From: Alteromonas genovensis
Lineage (GTDB): Bacteria > Pseudomonadota > Gammaproteobacteria > Enterobacterales > Alteromonadaceae
Assembly: GCF_010500895.1 (NCBI RefSeq)
Contig: NZ_JAAAWO010000013.1
Span: 51,428 to 115,427, forward strand
Direction: 5' to 3'
DNA length: 64,000 nucleotides
Position 1 is the first letter of the stretch, and the number at the start of each line of letters is the position of its first letter. Positions 1-9,531 of this stretch are shown here, piece by piece. The position numbers and the translations under genes were made by a program. A model generated the notes under the pieces. The model did no database searches, was not told the origin of the DNA, and saw only the letters and a list, made by a program, of their open reading frames with translations.

Positions 1-2
1 GC

Positions 3-344
3 AATTTAAGTGGCGAGACAATTGATCAAATCGGACTATCTGCCAGCTGGCCTATCAACAAAAACTGGCAATGGGTTGGCAGAACGTACAGAGATTTAGA
101 AAGAAACCGCAGTGTCGAAACCTACGCAGGCCTGCAATATGAATCTTGCTGCTGGGCTGTGCGCTTTGTGGCCCAGCGAACCCTTAACAATCGTTTTAAC
201 GACAATGGTGAGCAAACCACAGACGATTTTGACTCAGGGGTTTCACTGCAGTTTATTTTCAAAGGAATTGGCTCGATGGCGAGTAGAAGAAGCATGCTGG
301 AAGACGGTATGTTTGGCTATCGACAGCCTTATAGTTTAAATTAA
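3..344 (+). CDS. lptD: LptD, C-terminal fragment (LPS assembly outer-membrane protein)
   Basis: The gene enters from outside the window, so only the last 113 codons are visible. LptD with LptE places lipopolysaccharide in the outer leaflet of the outer membrane. The motif YESCCWAVRF, with its Cys pair, is the conserved C-terminal barrel signature of the family; those cysteines belong to the inter-domain disulphides needed for function. The end (SMLEDGMFGYRQPYSLN) has the alternating pattern of outer-membrane beta-strands. The reading frame is open from base 3 to the stop at 342-344. It is followed 61 bases later by surA, the usual lptD-surA-pdxA order. Identity rests on motif and context. Confidence 0.93.
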   Translation, partial: NLSGETIDQIGLSASWPINKNWQWVGRTYRDLERNRSVETYAGLQYESCCWAVRFVAQRTLNNRFNDNGEQTTDDFDSGVSLQFIFKGIGSMASRRSMLEDGMFGYRQPYSLN

Positions 345-405
345 CCCGTAATTACGCACCGATTAAACGTGCGTTAATACATTAACCAATAATAAAAGAG
401 TGTGT

Positions 406-1689
406 ATGAAGTTCATTATCCGTGCATTGATGTTAGGTGCAATACTCTCATTTAGCAGTATGGCACAAGAGGTCATGCTTGATCGCGTTGCCGTGATTGT
501 TGACCAAGGTGTAGTGCTAGAAAGCGAAATCGCTGCACTAGTGAAAGAAGTAAAGCGCAACGCAGAGGCGAACAATCAAGAGCTTCCCTCAGATCGCGCC
601 CTAAGAACTCAGGCCATTGAGCGCTTAATAACCAAAAATCTCCAGCTTCAAATGGCTGAGCGTATGGGTATTCAAATTAGCGATCCACAGTTAGAGCAAA
701 CCATTGGTAACATTGCGGCAAATCAAAATGCCTCTATGGAACAATTAAGAACTCAACTCGCTGCAGAAGGCATTGCGTATGACGACTACCGCGAAGACAT
801 TCGCGAAGAAATCATCATGGGCGAAGTAAGACGGGCCAATGTTCGTCGTCGTGTTTATATTACGCCACAAGAAATTGATACGTTAATGGGTCTTATAGAG
901 CAGCAAGGTGCGGAACAAGCAGAATACCGCCTTGGTCATATTCTTATCGGTTTCCCTGCCGACCCTACCGACGAAGACATCCAAGCCTCTCGTGAAAGAG
1001 CGGAAAAGGTTATCTCGTTACTCGAGTCTGGCTCAGATTTCACTAAAATTGCTATCGCGTCATCGTCGGGTAATGAAGCCCTTGAAGGTGGTGACATGGG
1101 TTGGTTAAACATCAACGCAATGCCGACGCTGTTTGCTGAAGCCGTTCAAAACAAAGAAGTGGATTCATTGGTAGGTCCCATTCGAAGCGGCGCCGGTTTC
1201 CACATATTAAAAATCGTTGATACCCGCGGTATTGAGAAAGTGACGGTGCAAGAAGTGAATTCTCGTCATATTTTGGTTAAGCCTTCTATTATTCTTAGTG
1301 AAGATAAAGCGAAGGACATGCTTGCTGGTTTTAAAGCAGACGTAATAGCAGGCGAGGCTGAATTTGAAGAGCTGGCTAAAGAATATTCAGAAGACCCTGG
1401 TTCAGCCCTTCGCGGCGGAGACCTTGGCTGGTCTAACCCAGATAACTACGTACCTGCATTTAAAGACGCGCTGGCAAACCTTGAGCCAGGTGAGTTTAGT
1501 GAACCTGTGCGCTCAGTTCACGGTTGGCATTTAATTCAGCTTATTGAGCGTCGCGTTGACGATGCCACCGATAAGCGCAAAGAAGAAAAAGCCTATCAGC
1601 TGATCTTTAATAGGAAGTTTGCCGAAGAAACAGAAAACTGGCTTCGTGAAATGCGCGACGCAGCGTATATCGAAGTTATCGAGTCTTAA
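406..1689 (+). CDS. surA: SurA, periplasmic chaperone / peptidyl-prolyl isomerase
   Basis: Escorts unfolded outer-membrane proteins, including LptD, across the periplasm. I start at ATG 406 (MKFIIRAL...), preceded by an AAGAG element; a GTG at 400 gives two more residues and is less likely. A signal peptide of about 20 residues ends near SSMAQ. The N-terminal chaperone domain is followed by two parvulin domains: roughly residues 170-265 ([12 protein letters not shown] ... GGDMGWL) and 283-385 (NSRHILVKP ... [16 protein letters not shown]). Length of 427 aa is normal for the family (E. coli about 428). It is followed by pdxA 14 bases downstream, so probably co-transcribed. Confidence 0.95.
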   Translation: MKFIIRALMLGAILSFSSMAQEVMLDRVAVIVDQGVVLESEIAALVKEVKRNAEANNQELPSDRALRTQAIERLITKNLQLQMAERMGIQISDPQLEQTIGNIAANQNASMEQLRTQLAAEGIAYDDYREDIREEIIMGEVRRANVRRRVYITPQEIDTLMGLIEQQGAEQAEYRLGHILIGFPADPTDEDIQASRERAEKVISLLESGSDFTKIAIASSSGNEALEGGDMGWLNINAMPTLFAEAVQNKEVDSLVGPIRSGAGFHILKIVDTRGIEKVTVQEVNSRHILVKPSIILSEDKAKDMLAGFKADVIAGEAEFEELAKEYSEDPGSALRGGDLGWSNPDNYVPAFKDALANLEPGEFSEPVRSVHGWHLIQLIERRVDDATDKRKEEKAYQLIFNRKFAEETENWLREMRDAAYIEVIES

Positions 1690-1703
1690 ACTATAAGTTA
1701 TTC

Positions 1704-2690
1704 ATGAGCAGACCAATTAAAATAGCAGTAACGCCGGGCGAACCGGCGGGCATCGGGCCAGATTTAATCATTAAACTGGCCCAAGAAGAATGGCAAGCTC
1801 AGCTTGTTGTATTTGCCGATAGCGATATGCTTACGGCACGTGCCAAGGACCTTGGCATTGAATTAACGCTAATCGATTACGACCCCGACAACGCTGATAT
1901 TCAAGCGCCGGGGTCATTGTTTATAAAGCATATCGATAAGTCGGCAGACGTTGTGGCCGGCACACTCGATAGTGAGAACGGCCTGTACGTAGTGGAAACA
2001 CTGCGCCAAGCCTGCCAGGCCAACATTGATGGTGATTTTGATGCTGTGGTGACCGGCCCAGTTCACAAAGGCATTATCAACAAAGCGGGTGTTTCTTTTA
2101 GTGGTCACACTGAGTTTTTTGCCTATCAGTCAAATACGATTGATGTGGTGATGTTACTTTCTACAGAAGGGCTCAACGTTGCACTGGCTACCACACATAT
2201 TCCTTTAGAGTATGTTGCAAAAGCCATTACAGGTACTCGCCTTCACAAAGTGATTCATATTATTCATACCGATTTAAAGCTTAAATTCGGTATTAAAGAA
2301 CCACGTATTTACGTGTGTGGACTGAATCCTCATGCGGGAGAAGACGGTCATATTGGTACTGAAGAAATCCGTACCATCACGCCTGCCCTCAACGAGCTTC
2401 GCGAAGAAGGGCTTGATATCATCGGGCCACTCCCCGCAGACACCATTTTTCAACCTAAATACCTGCAAGATGCCGACGTTGTGTTGGCGATGTACCATGA
2501 CCAGGGCTTACCTGTGTTAAAGTACAAGGGGTTCGGCGCGGCGGTAAACATCACTCTGGGTTTACCCTTCATTCGTACATCGGTAGACCACGGTACTGCG
2601 CTTGATTTAGCCGGTACTGGTAATGCCGACGCCGGTAGTTTCAGAAAAGCATTGGAAAAAGCCATTGAGCTTGCGCAGCATCAACAATGA
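1704..2690 (+). CDS. pdxA: PdxA, 4-hydroxythreonine-4-phosphate dehydrogenase
   Basis: NAD-dependent oxidation of 4-phosphohydroxy-L-threonine in pyridoxal 5'-phosphate synthesis, cytoplasmic. The N-terminus [13 protein letters not shown] is diagnostic. The three metal-binding histidines lie in SGHTEFF (about residue 137), [12 protein letters not shown] (about 212) and the [12 protein letters not shown] segment (about 290); [11 protein letters not shown] is also family-typical. The 328-aa length is normal. The stop overlaps the next start as ATGA (2687-2690), which indicates translational coupling to rsmA. Confidence 0.95.
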   Translation: MSRPIKIAVTPGEPAGIGPDLIIKLAQEEWQAQLVVFADSDMLTARAKDLGIELTLIDYDPDNADIQAPGSLFIKHIDKSADVVAGTLDSENGLYVVETLRQACQANIDGDFDAVVTGPVHKGIINKAGVSFSGHTEFFAYQSNTIDVVMLLSTEGLNVALATTHIPLEYVAKAITGTRLHKVIHIIHTDLKLKFGIKEPRIYVCGLNPHAGEDGHIGTEEIRTITPALNELREEGLDIIGPLPADTIFQPKYLQDADVVLAMYHDQGLPVLKYKGFGAAVNITLGLPFIRTSVDHGTALDLAGTGNADAGSFRKALEKAIELAQHQQ

Positions 2691-3514
2691 GTAAAACACA
2701 CTTAGGCCACACGGCACGAAAACGATTTGGGCAAAACTTTCTTCACGATGATTACGTGATTGGAAAGATTGTTGCGGCTATCGCTCCCAAAAATGAACAA
2801 AACCTGGTTGAAATAGGACCGGGTTTAGGCGCGCTTACCGACCCGGTATGCGAAGAAGTAGACAGACTCACTGTTATTGAACTTGATAGAGATTTGGCCA
2901 AGCGCTTGCGTCAACACCCATTTAACGGTGAAAAGCTCAACGTTATTGAGCAAGATGCAATGACAATGGATTTCTGCGCATTATTAAAAGAAATGCCTGA
3001 TAGCGACCGCAAGCTTCGAGTATTTGGCAATCTTCCCTACAACATCTCAACGCCACTTATGTTTCACCTTTTTGATCACGCGCCCTGCATTGAAGATATG
3101 CACTTTATGCTGCAAAAAGAAGTGGTAAACAGACTGGCCGCTGGCCCTGGTTCAAAAAGCTATGGCCGCCTTTCGGTAATGGCGCAATATTACTGTCACG
3201 TTATTCCTGTATTAAATGTACCACCAGGTGCTTTTAACCCGCCACCTAAAGTAGATTCAGCGGTTGTTAAACTTGTACCTCACAGTGTACCGCCTGTTCA
3301 GGTAGAATCGCTAAGCACCCTTGAAAGAGTCTGTGCTCAAGCATTTAACCAGCGCAGAAAAACAATTCGTAATTCTTTGAAAGACTGTTTAAGTGAAGAA
3401 GAAATCACTGAGCTGGGTCTTGACCCGAAGTGTCGCGCTGAAACACTCTCACTAACAGATTTTGCTACCATCGCAAATGCCGTTTCTAGCAAAGAATACC
3501 ACCAAGAGTCCTAG
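2687..3514 (+). CDS. rsmA: RsmA (KsgA), 16S rRNA adenine dimethyltransferase
   Basis: Dimethylates A1518 and A1519 of 16S rRNA with S-adenosylmethionine, a late 30S maturation step. Motifs visible: [10 protein letters not shown] at the N-terminus, the SAM loop [11 protein letters not shown], the acidic motif VIELDRDLA, and the catalytic NLPYNIST. The C-terminal helical domain carries the [14 protein letters not shown] segment. Length 275 aa is normal. Translation is coupled to pdxA by a 4-base overlap, and apaG begins 8 bases after the stop. Confidence 0.96.
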   Translation: MSKTHLGHTARKRFGQNFLHDDYVIGKIVAAIAPKNEQNLVEIGPGLGALTDPVCEEVDRLTVIELDRDLAKRLRQHPFNGEKLNVIEQDAMTMDFCALLKEMPDSDRKLRVFGNLPYNISTPLMFHLFDHAPCIEDMHFMLQKEVVNRLAAGPGSKSYGRLSVMAQYYCHVIPVLNVPPGAFNPPPKVDSAVVKLVPHSVPPVQVESLSTLERVCAQAFNQRRKTIRNSLKDCLSEEEITELGLDPKCRAETLSLTDFATIANAVSSKEYHQES

Positions 3515-3521
3515 TTTTTCT

Positions 3522-3896
3522 ATGCATGAATTAGACATCCAAGTGCGAGTGAAAACTCGCCACTTGCCTGAACATCTCCCCTCCGATTCCGCGCAGTTCG
3601 CATTTGCCTATCACATTACGATTGAAAACAAGAGTGATGAAACCGTTCAGTTAATTAATCGCTACTGGCGTATTACTGATGCAAATGAAAAAACGTCTGA
3701 GGTTGAGGGTGCAGGTGTTGTGGGAAAACAGCCTATACTGAAACCTAATGAAAGTTTTGAATATACTAGTGGCGCGGTAATCGATACCCCTGTAGGCAAT
3801 ATGCAAGGGTATTATGAAATGGAGCGCGAAAATGGTGAGCGCTTCAAACTCCCTATCGATGTATTTAGACTTGCGGTTCCCCATATACTGCATTAA
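3522..3896 (+). CDS. apaG: ApaG, DUF525-family protein
   Basis: Small beta-sandwich (fibronectin-like) protein of unsettled function, usually linked to apaH and rsmA. I choose ATG 3522 (MHELDIQVRVKT), giving 124 aa, the usual length; a longer frame from a TTG at 3462 would overlap rsmA by 53 bases and adds residues foreign to the family. Family-typical stretches are AYHITIENKSDETVQLINRYW, here covered only in part, and LKPNESFEYTSG with the MQGYYEM turn. It lies between rsmA and apaH with short spacers, so it is an operon member. Confidence 0.93.
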   Translation: MHELDIQVRVKTRHLPEHLPSDSAQFAFAYHITIENKSDETVQLINRYWRITDANEKTSEVEGAGVVGKQPILKPNESFEYTSGAVIDTPVGNMQGYYEMERENGERFKLPIDVFRLAVPHILH

Positions 3897-3905
3897 GGAT
3901 GAATA

Positions 3906-4721
3906 ATGGCTAAAGGTAACACTTATGTCATTGGCGATATTCAGGGCTGCTACGATGGGTTGCGACGCATTTTAGACAAAGCCAAGTTTGACTCTTCCAA
4001 AGACACGCTTTACGCCGTGGGCGACTTAGTGGCTCGCGGAGAAGATTCCCTCAGCACACTGCGATTTTTAAAGTCTCTTGGAAACAGTTTTTCTAGTGTG
4101 CTTGGCAATCACGACCTCCACTTTTTGGCTACGCTTAATGATATTCACAAAGCCAAAAAGTCTGACAATTTAGACCCTCTGCTAAACGCCAGCGATGTCA
4201 AAGAGCTAGAGACATGGCTTCGCCAGTTTCCGTTAGCGGCCAAGTTAGATAAACATACGCTCATTGTCCACGCCGGACTCTATCCAAGCTGGTCAATGAA
4301 AAAAGCGCTGGCGCTAAGTAACGAGGTGTCTGACGCCTTAAAGGGGCCTGACTACGTCAACCTCTTAAAAACGATGTACGGCAATACGCCAGTAAAATGG
4401 TCGAAAGAGCTTAGCCAAGAAGAGCAGCGCCGCTTTACCGTCAATGCGTGTACGCGAATGCGCTTTGTCACGGAATCTGGGGAGCTCAATTTTGACAATA
4501 AATCCCATCCTGATAGCGCGACAGATGACATCAAGCCATGGTTTAAACTGCAAAACCCGAAGCTAAAAGCCAAACAAAAGGTTATATTTGGTCATTGGGC
4601 GGCCCTTTCTGGTGAGACACAGTCGCCTCAATTCGTTGGTCTTGATACTGGCTATGTGTGGGGACAAACCTTGACCTTACTGAACCATACTTCTGGTGAG
4701 CTCATCACGCTCACGGCTTGA
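3906..4721 (+). CDS. apaH: ApaH, symmetrical bis(5'-nucleosyl)-tetraphosphatase
   Basis: Hydrolyses Ap4A to two ADP and acts on Np4-capped RNA ends; a cytoplasmic metallophosphatase. Motifs are GDIQGCYDGL (residues 8-17), VGDLVARGEDSL and LGNHDLHFL, followed by the metal-ligand histidines in LIVHAGLYP and FGHWAALSG. The 271-aa length is normal. It starts 9 bases after apaG and is the last gene of the lptD-apaH run; a hairpin follows about 85 bases downstream. Confidence 0.96.
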   Translation: MAKGNTYVIGDIQGCYDGLRRILDKAKFDSSKDTLYAVGDLVARGEDSLSTLRFLKSLGNSFSSVLGNHDLHFLATLNDIHKAKKSDNLDPLLNASDVKELETWLRQFPLAAKLDKHTLIVHAGLYPSWSMKKALALSNEVSDALKGPDYVNLLKTMYGNTPVKWSKELSQEEQRRFTVNACTRMRFVTESGELNFDNKSHPDSATDDIKPWFKLQNPKLKAKQKVIFGHWAALSGETQSPQFVGLDTGYVWGQTLTLLNHTSGELITLTA

Positions 4722-4804
4722 GGGTTAAAGCCACTTTCCATATACCTTGTGCTCCTACTTCCCTCTCCTTATCTCGCACTTGTGTACTATTAATACCGGA
4801 ATAA

Positions 4805-4828
4805 GCCGCGCTTAAATAAGCGGCCTTT
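4805..4828 (+). terminator. Possible terminator after apaH
   Basis: Stem GCCGC / GCGGC with the inner complement GCTT / AAGC around an AAAT loop, followed by only a short CTTT tract. The stem is good but the T-run is weak. Confidence 0.4.
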
Positions 4829-4882
4829 AGCGACGCGACTGGTCTGACCGAAAAATAAATGTCATATATTTAAGAATAGGGG

Positions 4883-4909
4883 TAAACATTAAGTAGTTGT
4901 AGTCGATAC
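4883..4909 (+). promoter_or_regulatory. Candidate sigma-28 (FliA) promoter of the chemoreceptor gene
   Basis: TAAA at 4883-4886, exactly 15 bases, then GTCGATAC at 4902-4909. The known flagellar sigma-28 pattern is TAAA-N15-GCCGATAA, so the spacing is exact and the second box matches at 6 of 8 positions. It lies about 140 bases upstream of a chemoreceptor start, a typical sigma-28 target. The assignment is inference from pattern and context. Confidence 0.5.
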
Positions 4910-5050
4910 ATTATTTTAATGCTCTACAATAGAAATGTTCACTAAAGATACTCAAAGCTAGGCCACACCTTAAACAATGAGGTATATTTTGAACGGTTTG
5001 CGAGGTAATATTGTGGAAAAGAAAAACAAAAACACCCATCAGGAGTTCCG

Positions 5051-7075
5051 ATGAAAATAACCGTAGCCACTCGCGTCATTGGTGGATTTGTAGCGATAAG
5101 TGCGCTGCTCATTGTTGTGAGTATTGTATCCCTCGTTAACCTCAACTCCATTGGTTCAGCAACTGAAGAAGTTAACGACGTCGCTTTGCCGAGTGTTGCG
5201 GGAAGCAATGCGCTTAAAGCGAGCTTCCTGAATATGGGCCGACTTACCTTCGAAAGTTATATAGAAGAAGAGCTATCAGGTCTTTCTGAAAAGCGTAATT
5301 CTTTTAATGCCGCGCAAGATACCTTTGACTCTGAGTACAACCAGCTAGCAAAAGCTGTCAGCAAAGATGCTGAGCTACAGGGTTCTCTTAATTCAGTTCG
5401 CGACGCCTATGAAGCCTACACCAAGAACGTAGATGCTATGTATGCCAATCATAAACAGTATCTTGATTTGCGCAACACCATCGCTGACCGTTTAGGTGAC
5501 GCAGAAGATAATGCTGATGACGCCTCAACCTACCTTCTCGATTTTTCTGATTTAGACTCGGTTCAGCGTATTCCTGAGCTGCGCCGTGCATCTGAAATTG
5601 GTAGCGAACTTGAGACCTCTCTTCTGTCTTTGCTCACTGTATCTTATGAATACATTAAAACGCAGACACTACAACGCTCTCAAACACTGGGTAATGAAGT
5701 TGATTTAGTTGTCGACAAGGTGGTTACTCAGTTAAGTGAAATGAACGCAGCGGCAGATGGCCGCGACGATTCTGGAACCCTTGATGATATAAACGATCTA
5801 GTCAACGACGCCATTAACGCCATTAAGGCGAGTGATGGTGTGATGCAGCTTCACGTAGACAGACTTGAACGTCGTAATGACGCAGAGCAAGCGCTGAACG
5901 CCTCTGACGCTAACATAAACCAAGGTACGTTGGAGCTAGGCCGTTTATTGACCTTAGCTGACAAGAAAGCCAGCGATATAGAAACACAAGTAAACTCAGC
6001 CATCACTACGGGTAACACGTTCGTTATTGTTGTTGTACTTGCGTCAATCGCCGTCGCTGCATTTATCGGTTACATCACGGTTCGCGCTATTACGCTTCCG
6101 CTAAGCCGAGTAAACGAGCTACTTACCGTGGCGTCCTCAGGTGATCTTACTCATCGTCTTGATGATTCTGCTCAGGATGAATTTGGTTTACTAGCAAGAA
6201 ACTGCAACACGCTTATCGGCAATTTAAAAGAGCTTATCACTGGTATTAACGTTCGAGCAGAGCAATTAGCCGCTGCATCGGAACAAACCTCGGCCGTTAC
6301 TGCGCAAACAACTCACTCTATTCAAGATCAGAAGTCTCAAATTGGTCAAGTCGCTACTGCCACCACAGAGATGCATTCAACGTCTCAGCTAGTTGTGCAG
6401 AGCGCTGAAGATACACTTAGCCAAATTCGTCATGCTGACAAAGAGGCAGAAAACGTTCGCTCAATTTCCCTTGAAAACAAAAACACCATTGAGATATTGG
6501 CGAAAGACGTTCAAGACGCTGCCGACGTTATTAACAAACTACATCAAGATAGCGCGAGCATTGGCGGTATTCTCGATGTGATTCGTGGTGTTGCAGACCA
6601 AACTAACCTGCTTGCACTAAACGCTGCCATTGAGGCCGCTCGTGCTGGTGAGCAAGGTAGAGGTTTCGCGGTGGTTGCCGACGAAGTAAGAACCTTGGCA
6701 AGCCGTACGCAGCAATCTACGCAGGAAATCAATGCCATGATTGAAGTACTGCAGGCAGGTGCTGAGCGCGCAGTAGCTGTAATGAATCAAGGTAAAGAGC
6801 AAACTGCGGCCTGCGTATCGCAAACTGAGAAAGCAACACAAGCCCTTGATATTATCTCTGACGCAGTTCATAAAGCCCATGATGTCAGCTCTCAAATTGA
6901 GCAGTCTGCCCGTGAGCAAAATACGGTTTCACAAGAAATCAGTCAGAAGCTTGAAACGATTGTAGGTATTGCTGAAGAGACTACCGCAGGTGCTCAGCAA
7001 ACGTCTGATTCAAGCCATGAAGTTGCAAGGCTAGCTGATGAACTTCAGCAGTCTATTCGCCAATTTAAGGTGTAG
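5051..7075 (+). CDS. Methyl-accepting chemotaxis protein
   Basis: Transmembrane chemoreceptor that feeds CheA/CheW. TM1 spans about residues 10-33 ([18 protein letters not shown]). A periplasmic ligand domain of about 290 residues, mostly helical, follows; its ligand is not predictable. TM2 is near 325-345 ([17 protein letters not shown]), then a HAMP domain and the signalling domain from about 400 to the end. The hairpin tip is highly conserved: [20 protein letters not shown] and [15 protein letters not shown]. The start is supported by an upstream AGGAG (5041-5045), and a strong bidirectional terminator follows. No che genes are adjacent, so this is a stand-alone receptor gene. Confidence 0.95.
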   Translation: MKITVATRVIGGFVAISALLIVVSIVSLVNLNSIGSATEEVNDVALPSVAGSNALKASFLNMGRLTFESYIEEELSGLSEKRNSFNAAQDTFDSEYNQLAKAVSKDAELQGSLNSVRDAYEAYTKNVDAMYANHKQYLDLRNTIADRLGDAEDNADDASTYLLDFSDLDSVQRIPELRRASEIGSELETSLLSLLTVSYEYIKTQTLQRSQTLGNEVDLVVDKVVTQLSEMNAAADGRDDSGTLDDINDLVNDAINAIKASDGVMQLHVDRLERRNDAEQALNASDANINQGTLELGRLLTLADKKASDIETQVNSAITTGNTFVIVVVLASIAVAAFIGYITVRAITLPLSRVNELLTVASSGDLTHRLDDSAQDEFGLLARNCNTLIGNLKELITGINVRAEQLAAASEQTSAVTAQTTHSIQDQKSQIGQVATATTEMHSTSQLVVQSAEDTLSQIRHADKEAENVRSISLENKNTIEILAKDVQDAADVINKLHQDSASIGGILDVIRGVADQTNLLALNAAIEAARAGEQGRGFAVVADEVRTLASRTQQSTQEINAMIEVLQAGAERAVAVMNQGKEQTAACVSQTEKATQALDIISDAVHKAHDVSSQIEQSAREQNTVSQEISQKLETIVGIAEETTAGAQQTSDSSHEVARLADELQQSIRQFKV

Positions 7076-7094
7076 ATTACCTTCTATCGATGCG

Positions 7095-7133
7095 AAAAAG
7101 CCCCGTATTAACCTTGTTAATACGGGGCTTTTT
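7095..7133 (+). terminator. Rho-independent terminator after the chemoreceptor
   Basis: Long inverted repeat: AAAAAGCCCCGTATTAA pairs with TTAATACGGGGCTTTTT around a short CCTTG-type loop. The A-run and T-run flanks make it usable in both directions. Confidence 0.93.
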
Positions 7134-7301
7134 ATTATTAGTCACTTTTTCGACATTCGACTGCCTACATCGCTCATCTTTATCGCCATCTCTCCAATCG
7201 CCAACAAAATATACATGCCCATCTCCATCTGCGCAGCTATGTGACCAAATATCGATGCAACCGCGTATGAATCGCAAATATTACTAACGTGTAGCATCAC
7301 A

Positions 7302-7922
7302 GTGAAACTTTTAGCGCTTACCTTACTTTGTGGATTACTCATGTCTAGCTTCTCCGCCCGTGCAGATAAAACCTATTATAAAGACAGCGAAACCATCACC
7401 TACAAAACGATTGACTCTCTTGCAGAGGAAATTGAAGTGAGAGAGTACCCTGCTTCTCTTGCGGTAATGTCGAAAGGTAACAGCGACAATGGCGCATTTA
7501 GGCTTTTATTTAATTACATCTCTGGCGAAAACAAAGCACGCAGTGAAATTGCGATGACATCACCGGTAGAAGTGGGTAACGAACAGGTAGCAAGTGCAAA
7601 AATTGCCATGACGTCGCCTGTTGAGGTTACCTCAAAAAACACCATGATGTTTTTTCTGCCAAGTCAATACAACGTGGATAACGCGCCCGTCCCCTCACAC
7701 CCTGCAGTATCATTAGTTGAAGTTCCGGCAAGGAAAGTGGCAGTAATTCGCTATTCCGGATTTAACAATGACGATAAGCGACAGGCGTATGCCGAAACAC
7801 TATTGCGAACACTTAAAGAACAGGGTTATGACATTGCCGGCAAACCAAGTTACCTAGGCTACGACTCCCCTTTTACCCTACCGTGGAATAAGCGTCACGA
7901 GGTCATTATTCCGGTAAAATAA
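7302..7922 (+). CDS. SOUL-family (haem-binding-like) exported protein
   Basis: SOUL/HBP-family beta-barrel protein; animal members bind haem, and the bacterial role is not established. A signal peptide is visible (MKLLALTLLCGLLMSSFSARA), so it is periplasmic. Family features: EEIEVREYPASLAV near residue 40, then NEKxxEIAMTSPV-type text, here SEIAMTSPVEV, and PSQYNVDNAPVP. The IAMTSPVEV segment occurs twice, about 20 residues apart, which looks like a small internal duplication. The start is a GTG with no clear ribosome site; an in-frame alternative was not found nearby. It is a single gene between two terminators. Confidence 0.85.
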   Translation: MKLLALTLLCGLLMSSFSARADKTYYKDSETITYKTIDSLAEEIEVREYPASLAVMSKGNSDNGAFRLLFNYISGENKARSEIAMTSPVEVGNEQVASAKIAMTSPVEVTSKNTMMFFLPSQYNVDNAPVPSHPAVSLVEVPARKVAVIRYSGFNNDDKRQAYAETLLRTLKEQGYDIAGKPSYLGYDSPFTLPWNKRHEVIIPVK

Positions 7923-7962
7923 AGCAGTGTAAGTAGCGCTCTGCATGACCGTAGAGAAATAA

Positions 7963-7987
7963 AAAACGGCCCGAAAAGGGCCGTTTT
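7963..7987 (+). terminator. Rho-independent terminator after the SOUL gene
   Basis: Perfect 10-base stem, AAAACGGCCC / GGGCCGTTTT, with a GAAAA loop. Symmetric flanks allow bidirectional action toward lysC on the other strand. Confidence 0.9.
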
Positions 7988-8020
7988 GATGTGTATTTCT
8001 AACTACTCGCTTTTAGCTAC

Positions 8021-8076
8021 AAGCTTTTACCTATAAGTTTTTCCCCATAAGCTTTTACCCATAAATTTTTACCCAT
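8021..8076. repeat. Four tandem 14-base repeats between convergent genes
   Basis: Four head-to-tail units of 14 bases, consensus AAGCTTTTACCCAT: 8021-8034, 8035-8048, 8049-8062 and 8063-8076, each differing at one to three positions. They lie between the SOUL terminator and the 3' end of lysC. No coding role is visible. Confidence 0.9.
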
Positions 8077-8118
8077 AAATACAAAGCAACCAGTGAGTAC
8101 TCACTCTACGCGATAATG

Positions 8119-9468
8119 CTATTCAAACAGCGCTTTATGAAGCTTTCTCACCACATCATCACTATTCGTTTCGTTAACCAAAAACGATAAATTATGCGGG
8201 TTCGCGCCAAAGCAAATCATGCGTAGGTTAAAATCTGATACCGCAGCTAAAATTTTACTAGAGACGCCCACCGCTGTTTGCATGTTATTACCTACCACTG
8301 TGACCAAGTCGTAACCCTTCTCAACGGTAACGTCACAAATTGTTTCTAATTCAGCAATGGTCTCTTTATTAAGACGTTGAGCAACAGAGTTAGCCGGATT
8401 ATCTAATGTAAATGACACAGAAATTTCAGATGTCGTCACCAAATCAACACTTAACTTATGCTTGGCAATAATAGCAAACACCTGCTGCAGGAAGCCCTGA
8501 GCGTACATCATCTTAGGTGTTTTCACCGTCACCATCACTTGCTCTTTACGGCGTGTAATCGCTCGGTAAGGCGGCTCAAATTCGCAGTCGCGAACAATCC
8601 AAGTACCGCCTTTCTCAGGCTCTTTGCTTGAACCTACAAACACCTTAATGTTTTTGCGCAGCGCCGGTTCCATTGTGGCAGGGTGAAGTACCTTAGCACC
8701 AAACGTGGCCATTTCAGCCGCTTCTTCAAAGCTCAACTCAGGCAGTGGTCGTGCGGTATCGGTTATGCGGGGATCTGTGGTGTATACACCAATAACGTCG
8801 GTCCATATCTCACACGCTTCGGCATTCATAGCTTCTGCAAGAAGCGCAGCGGTAAAGTCAGAACCACCTCGCCCAAGCGTAGTGGTGTTGCCATTTTCGT
8901 CTGCACCGACAAAACCCTGTGTTACCACAATGGCGTTTTCAATTTCAGGTGCAAGCAGCTGCTCTGCCAAGGTGGCAATTTGCTCAATGTGTGGCGCCGC
9001 TTCTCCAAACTCACTGTCCGTGCGCAGGACTTTTCTCACGTCAAAATTTATCGTCTTCACGCCTTGCTCAGCAAGTACCGATGAAAACATAAGAGAAGAC
9101 ATTCGCTCGCCCATTGAAAGCAACTGGTCTTTTAAGTCATTGCGATGCAAAATTTCTTCGTGAAACGCTAAAGCGCGGACTTCCTCTAGAAGATCATTAA
9201 GCTTAGTTTCTACCGACGGTTTGTCTTGTAACTTGTCGAGTATGGCAAGCTCGATGTCAGTAATAGCTTGGCATGTTTCATCTATCTGCTGCTGCGTCAT
9301 AGGGGTATGAGCCAAGCTAACCAAGTGGTTAGTTACGCCCGCTGATGCGCTTACCACAACGATACGCGTATTCTTATTACCGGCAACAATTCGAGCACAG
9401 TTTTGCATTACAGTATAATTGGCAACACTGGTTCCGCCGAACTTAGCTATCGATAAGGCATTTGTCAC
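8119..9468 (-). CDS. lysC: LysC, lysine-type aspartate kinase (monofunctional)
   Basis: Phosphorylates aspartate, the first step toward lysine, threonine and methionine. The N-terminus has KFGGTSVANY (kinase site), and the middle has GRGGSDFTAALLAEAM. The C-terminal third carries two ACT domains (VTVKTPKMMYAQGFLQQVFA and VTVVGNNMQTAVGVSSKIL), the usual site of lysine feedback. At 449 aa it matches the length of E. coli LysC, and there is no homoserine dehydrogenase fusion. The start is GTG with a GGAG about 9 bases upstream. The DUF192 gene ends only 63 bases upstream on the same strand, leaving no room for a lysine riboswitch. Confidence 0.95.
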   Translation of the reverse strand: MTNALSIAKFGGTSVANYTVMQNCARIVAGNKNTRIVVVSASAGVTNHLVSLAHTPMTQQQIDETCQAITDIELAILDKLQDKPSVETKLNDLLEEVRALAFHEEILHRNDLKDQLLSMGERMSSLMFSSVLAEQGVKTINFDVRKVLRTDSEFGEAAPHIEQIATLAEQLLAPEIENAIVVTQGFVGADENGNTTTLGRGGSDFTAALLAEAMNAEACEIWTDVIGVYTTDPRITDTARPLPELSFEEAAEMATFGAKVLHPATMEPALRKNIKVFVGSSKEPEKGGTWIVRDCEFEPPYRAITRRKEQVMVTVKTPKMMYAQGFLQQVFAIIAKHKLSVDLVTTSEISVSFTLDNPANSVAQRLNKETIAELETICDVTVEKGYDLVTVVGNNMQTAVGVSSKILAAVSDFNLRMICFGANPHNLSFLVNETNSDDVVRKLHKALFE

Positions 9469-9531
9469 TTTATTTAACTCCAGATTAGCACCAGTTTTTC
9501 ACTGGCGTACTGCGCATTGATATAGCGCAGC

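Larger units (their letters stand above)
4722..5050. other. Intergenic region apaH to chemoreceptor
   Basis: About 330 bases without a gene. It holds a possible terminator (4805-4828) and a candidate sigma-28 promoter (4883-4909), both listed separately. A minus-strand reading frame at 4942-5208 runs into the receptor gene and looks accidental. Confidence 0.6.

Noticed and set aside
3462..3521. Longer ApaG starting inside rsmA
   Set aside because: The extra 20 residues are read from rsmA coding sequence and are not typical of ApaG; ATG 3522 gives the standard length.
4942..5208. 88-codon minus-strand frame at the chemoreceptor start
   Set aside because: It covers the receptor's signal segment and upstream region in antisense; no ribosome site or known motif.
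8705..9163. 152-codon plus-strand frame inside lysC
   Set aside because: It is antisense to the intact ACT/kinase coding frame of lysC and has a Ser/Ala-rich composition typical of shadow frames.
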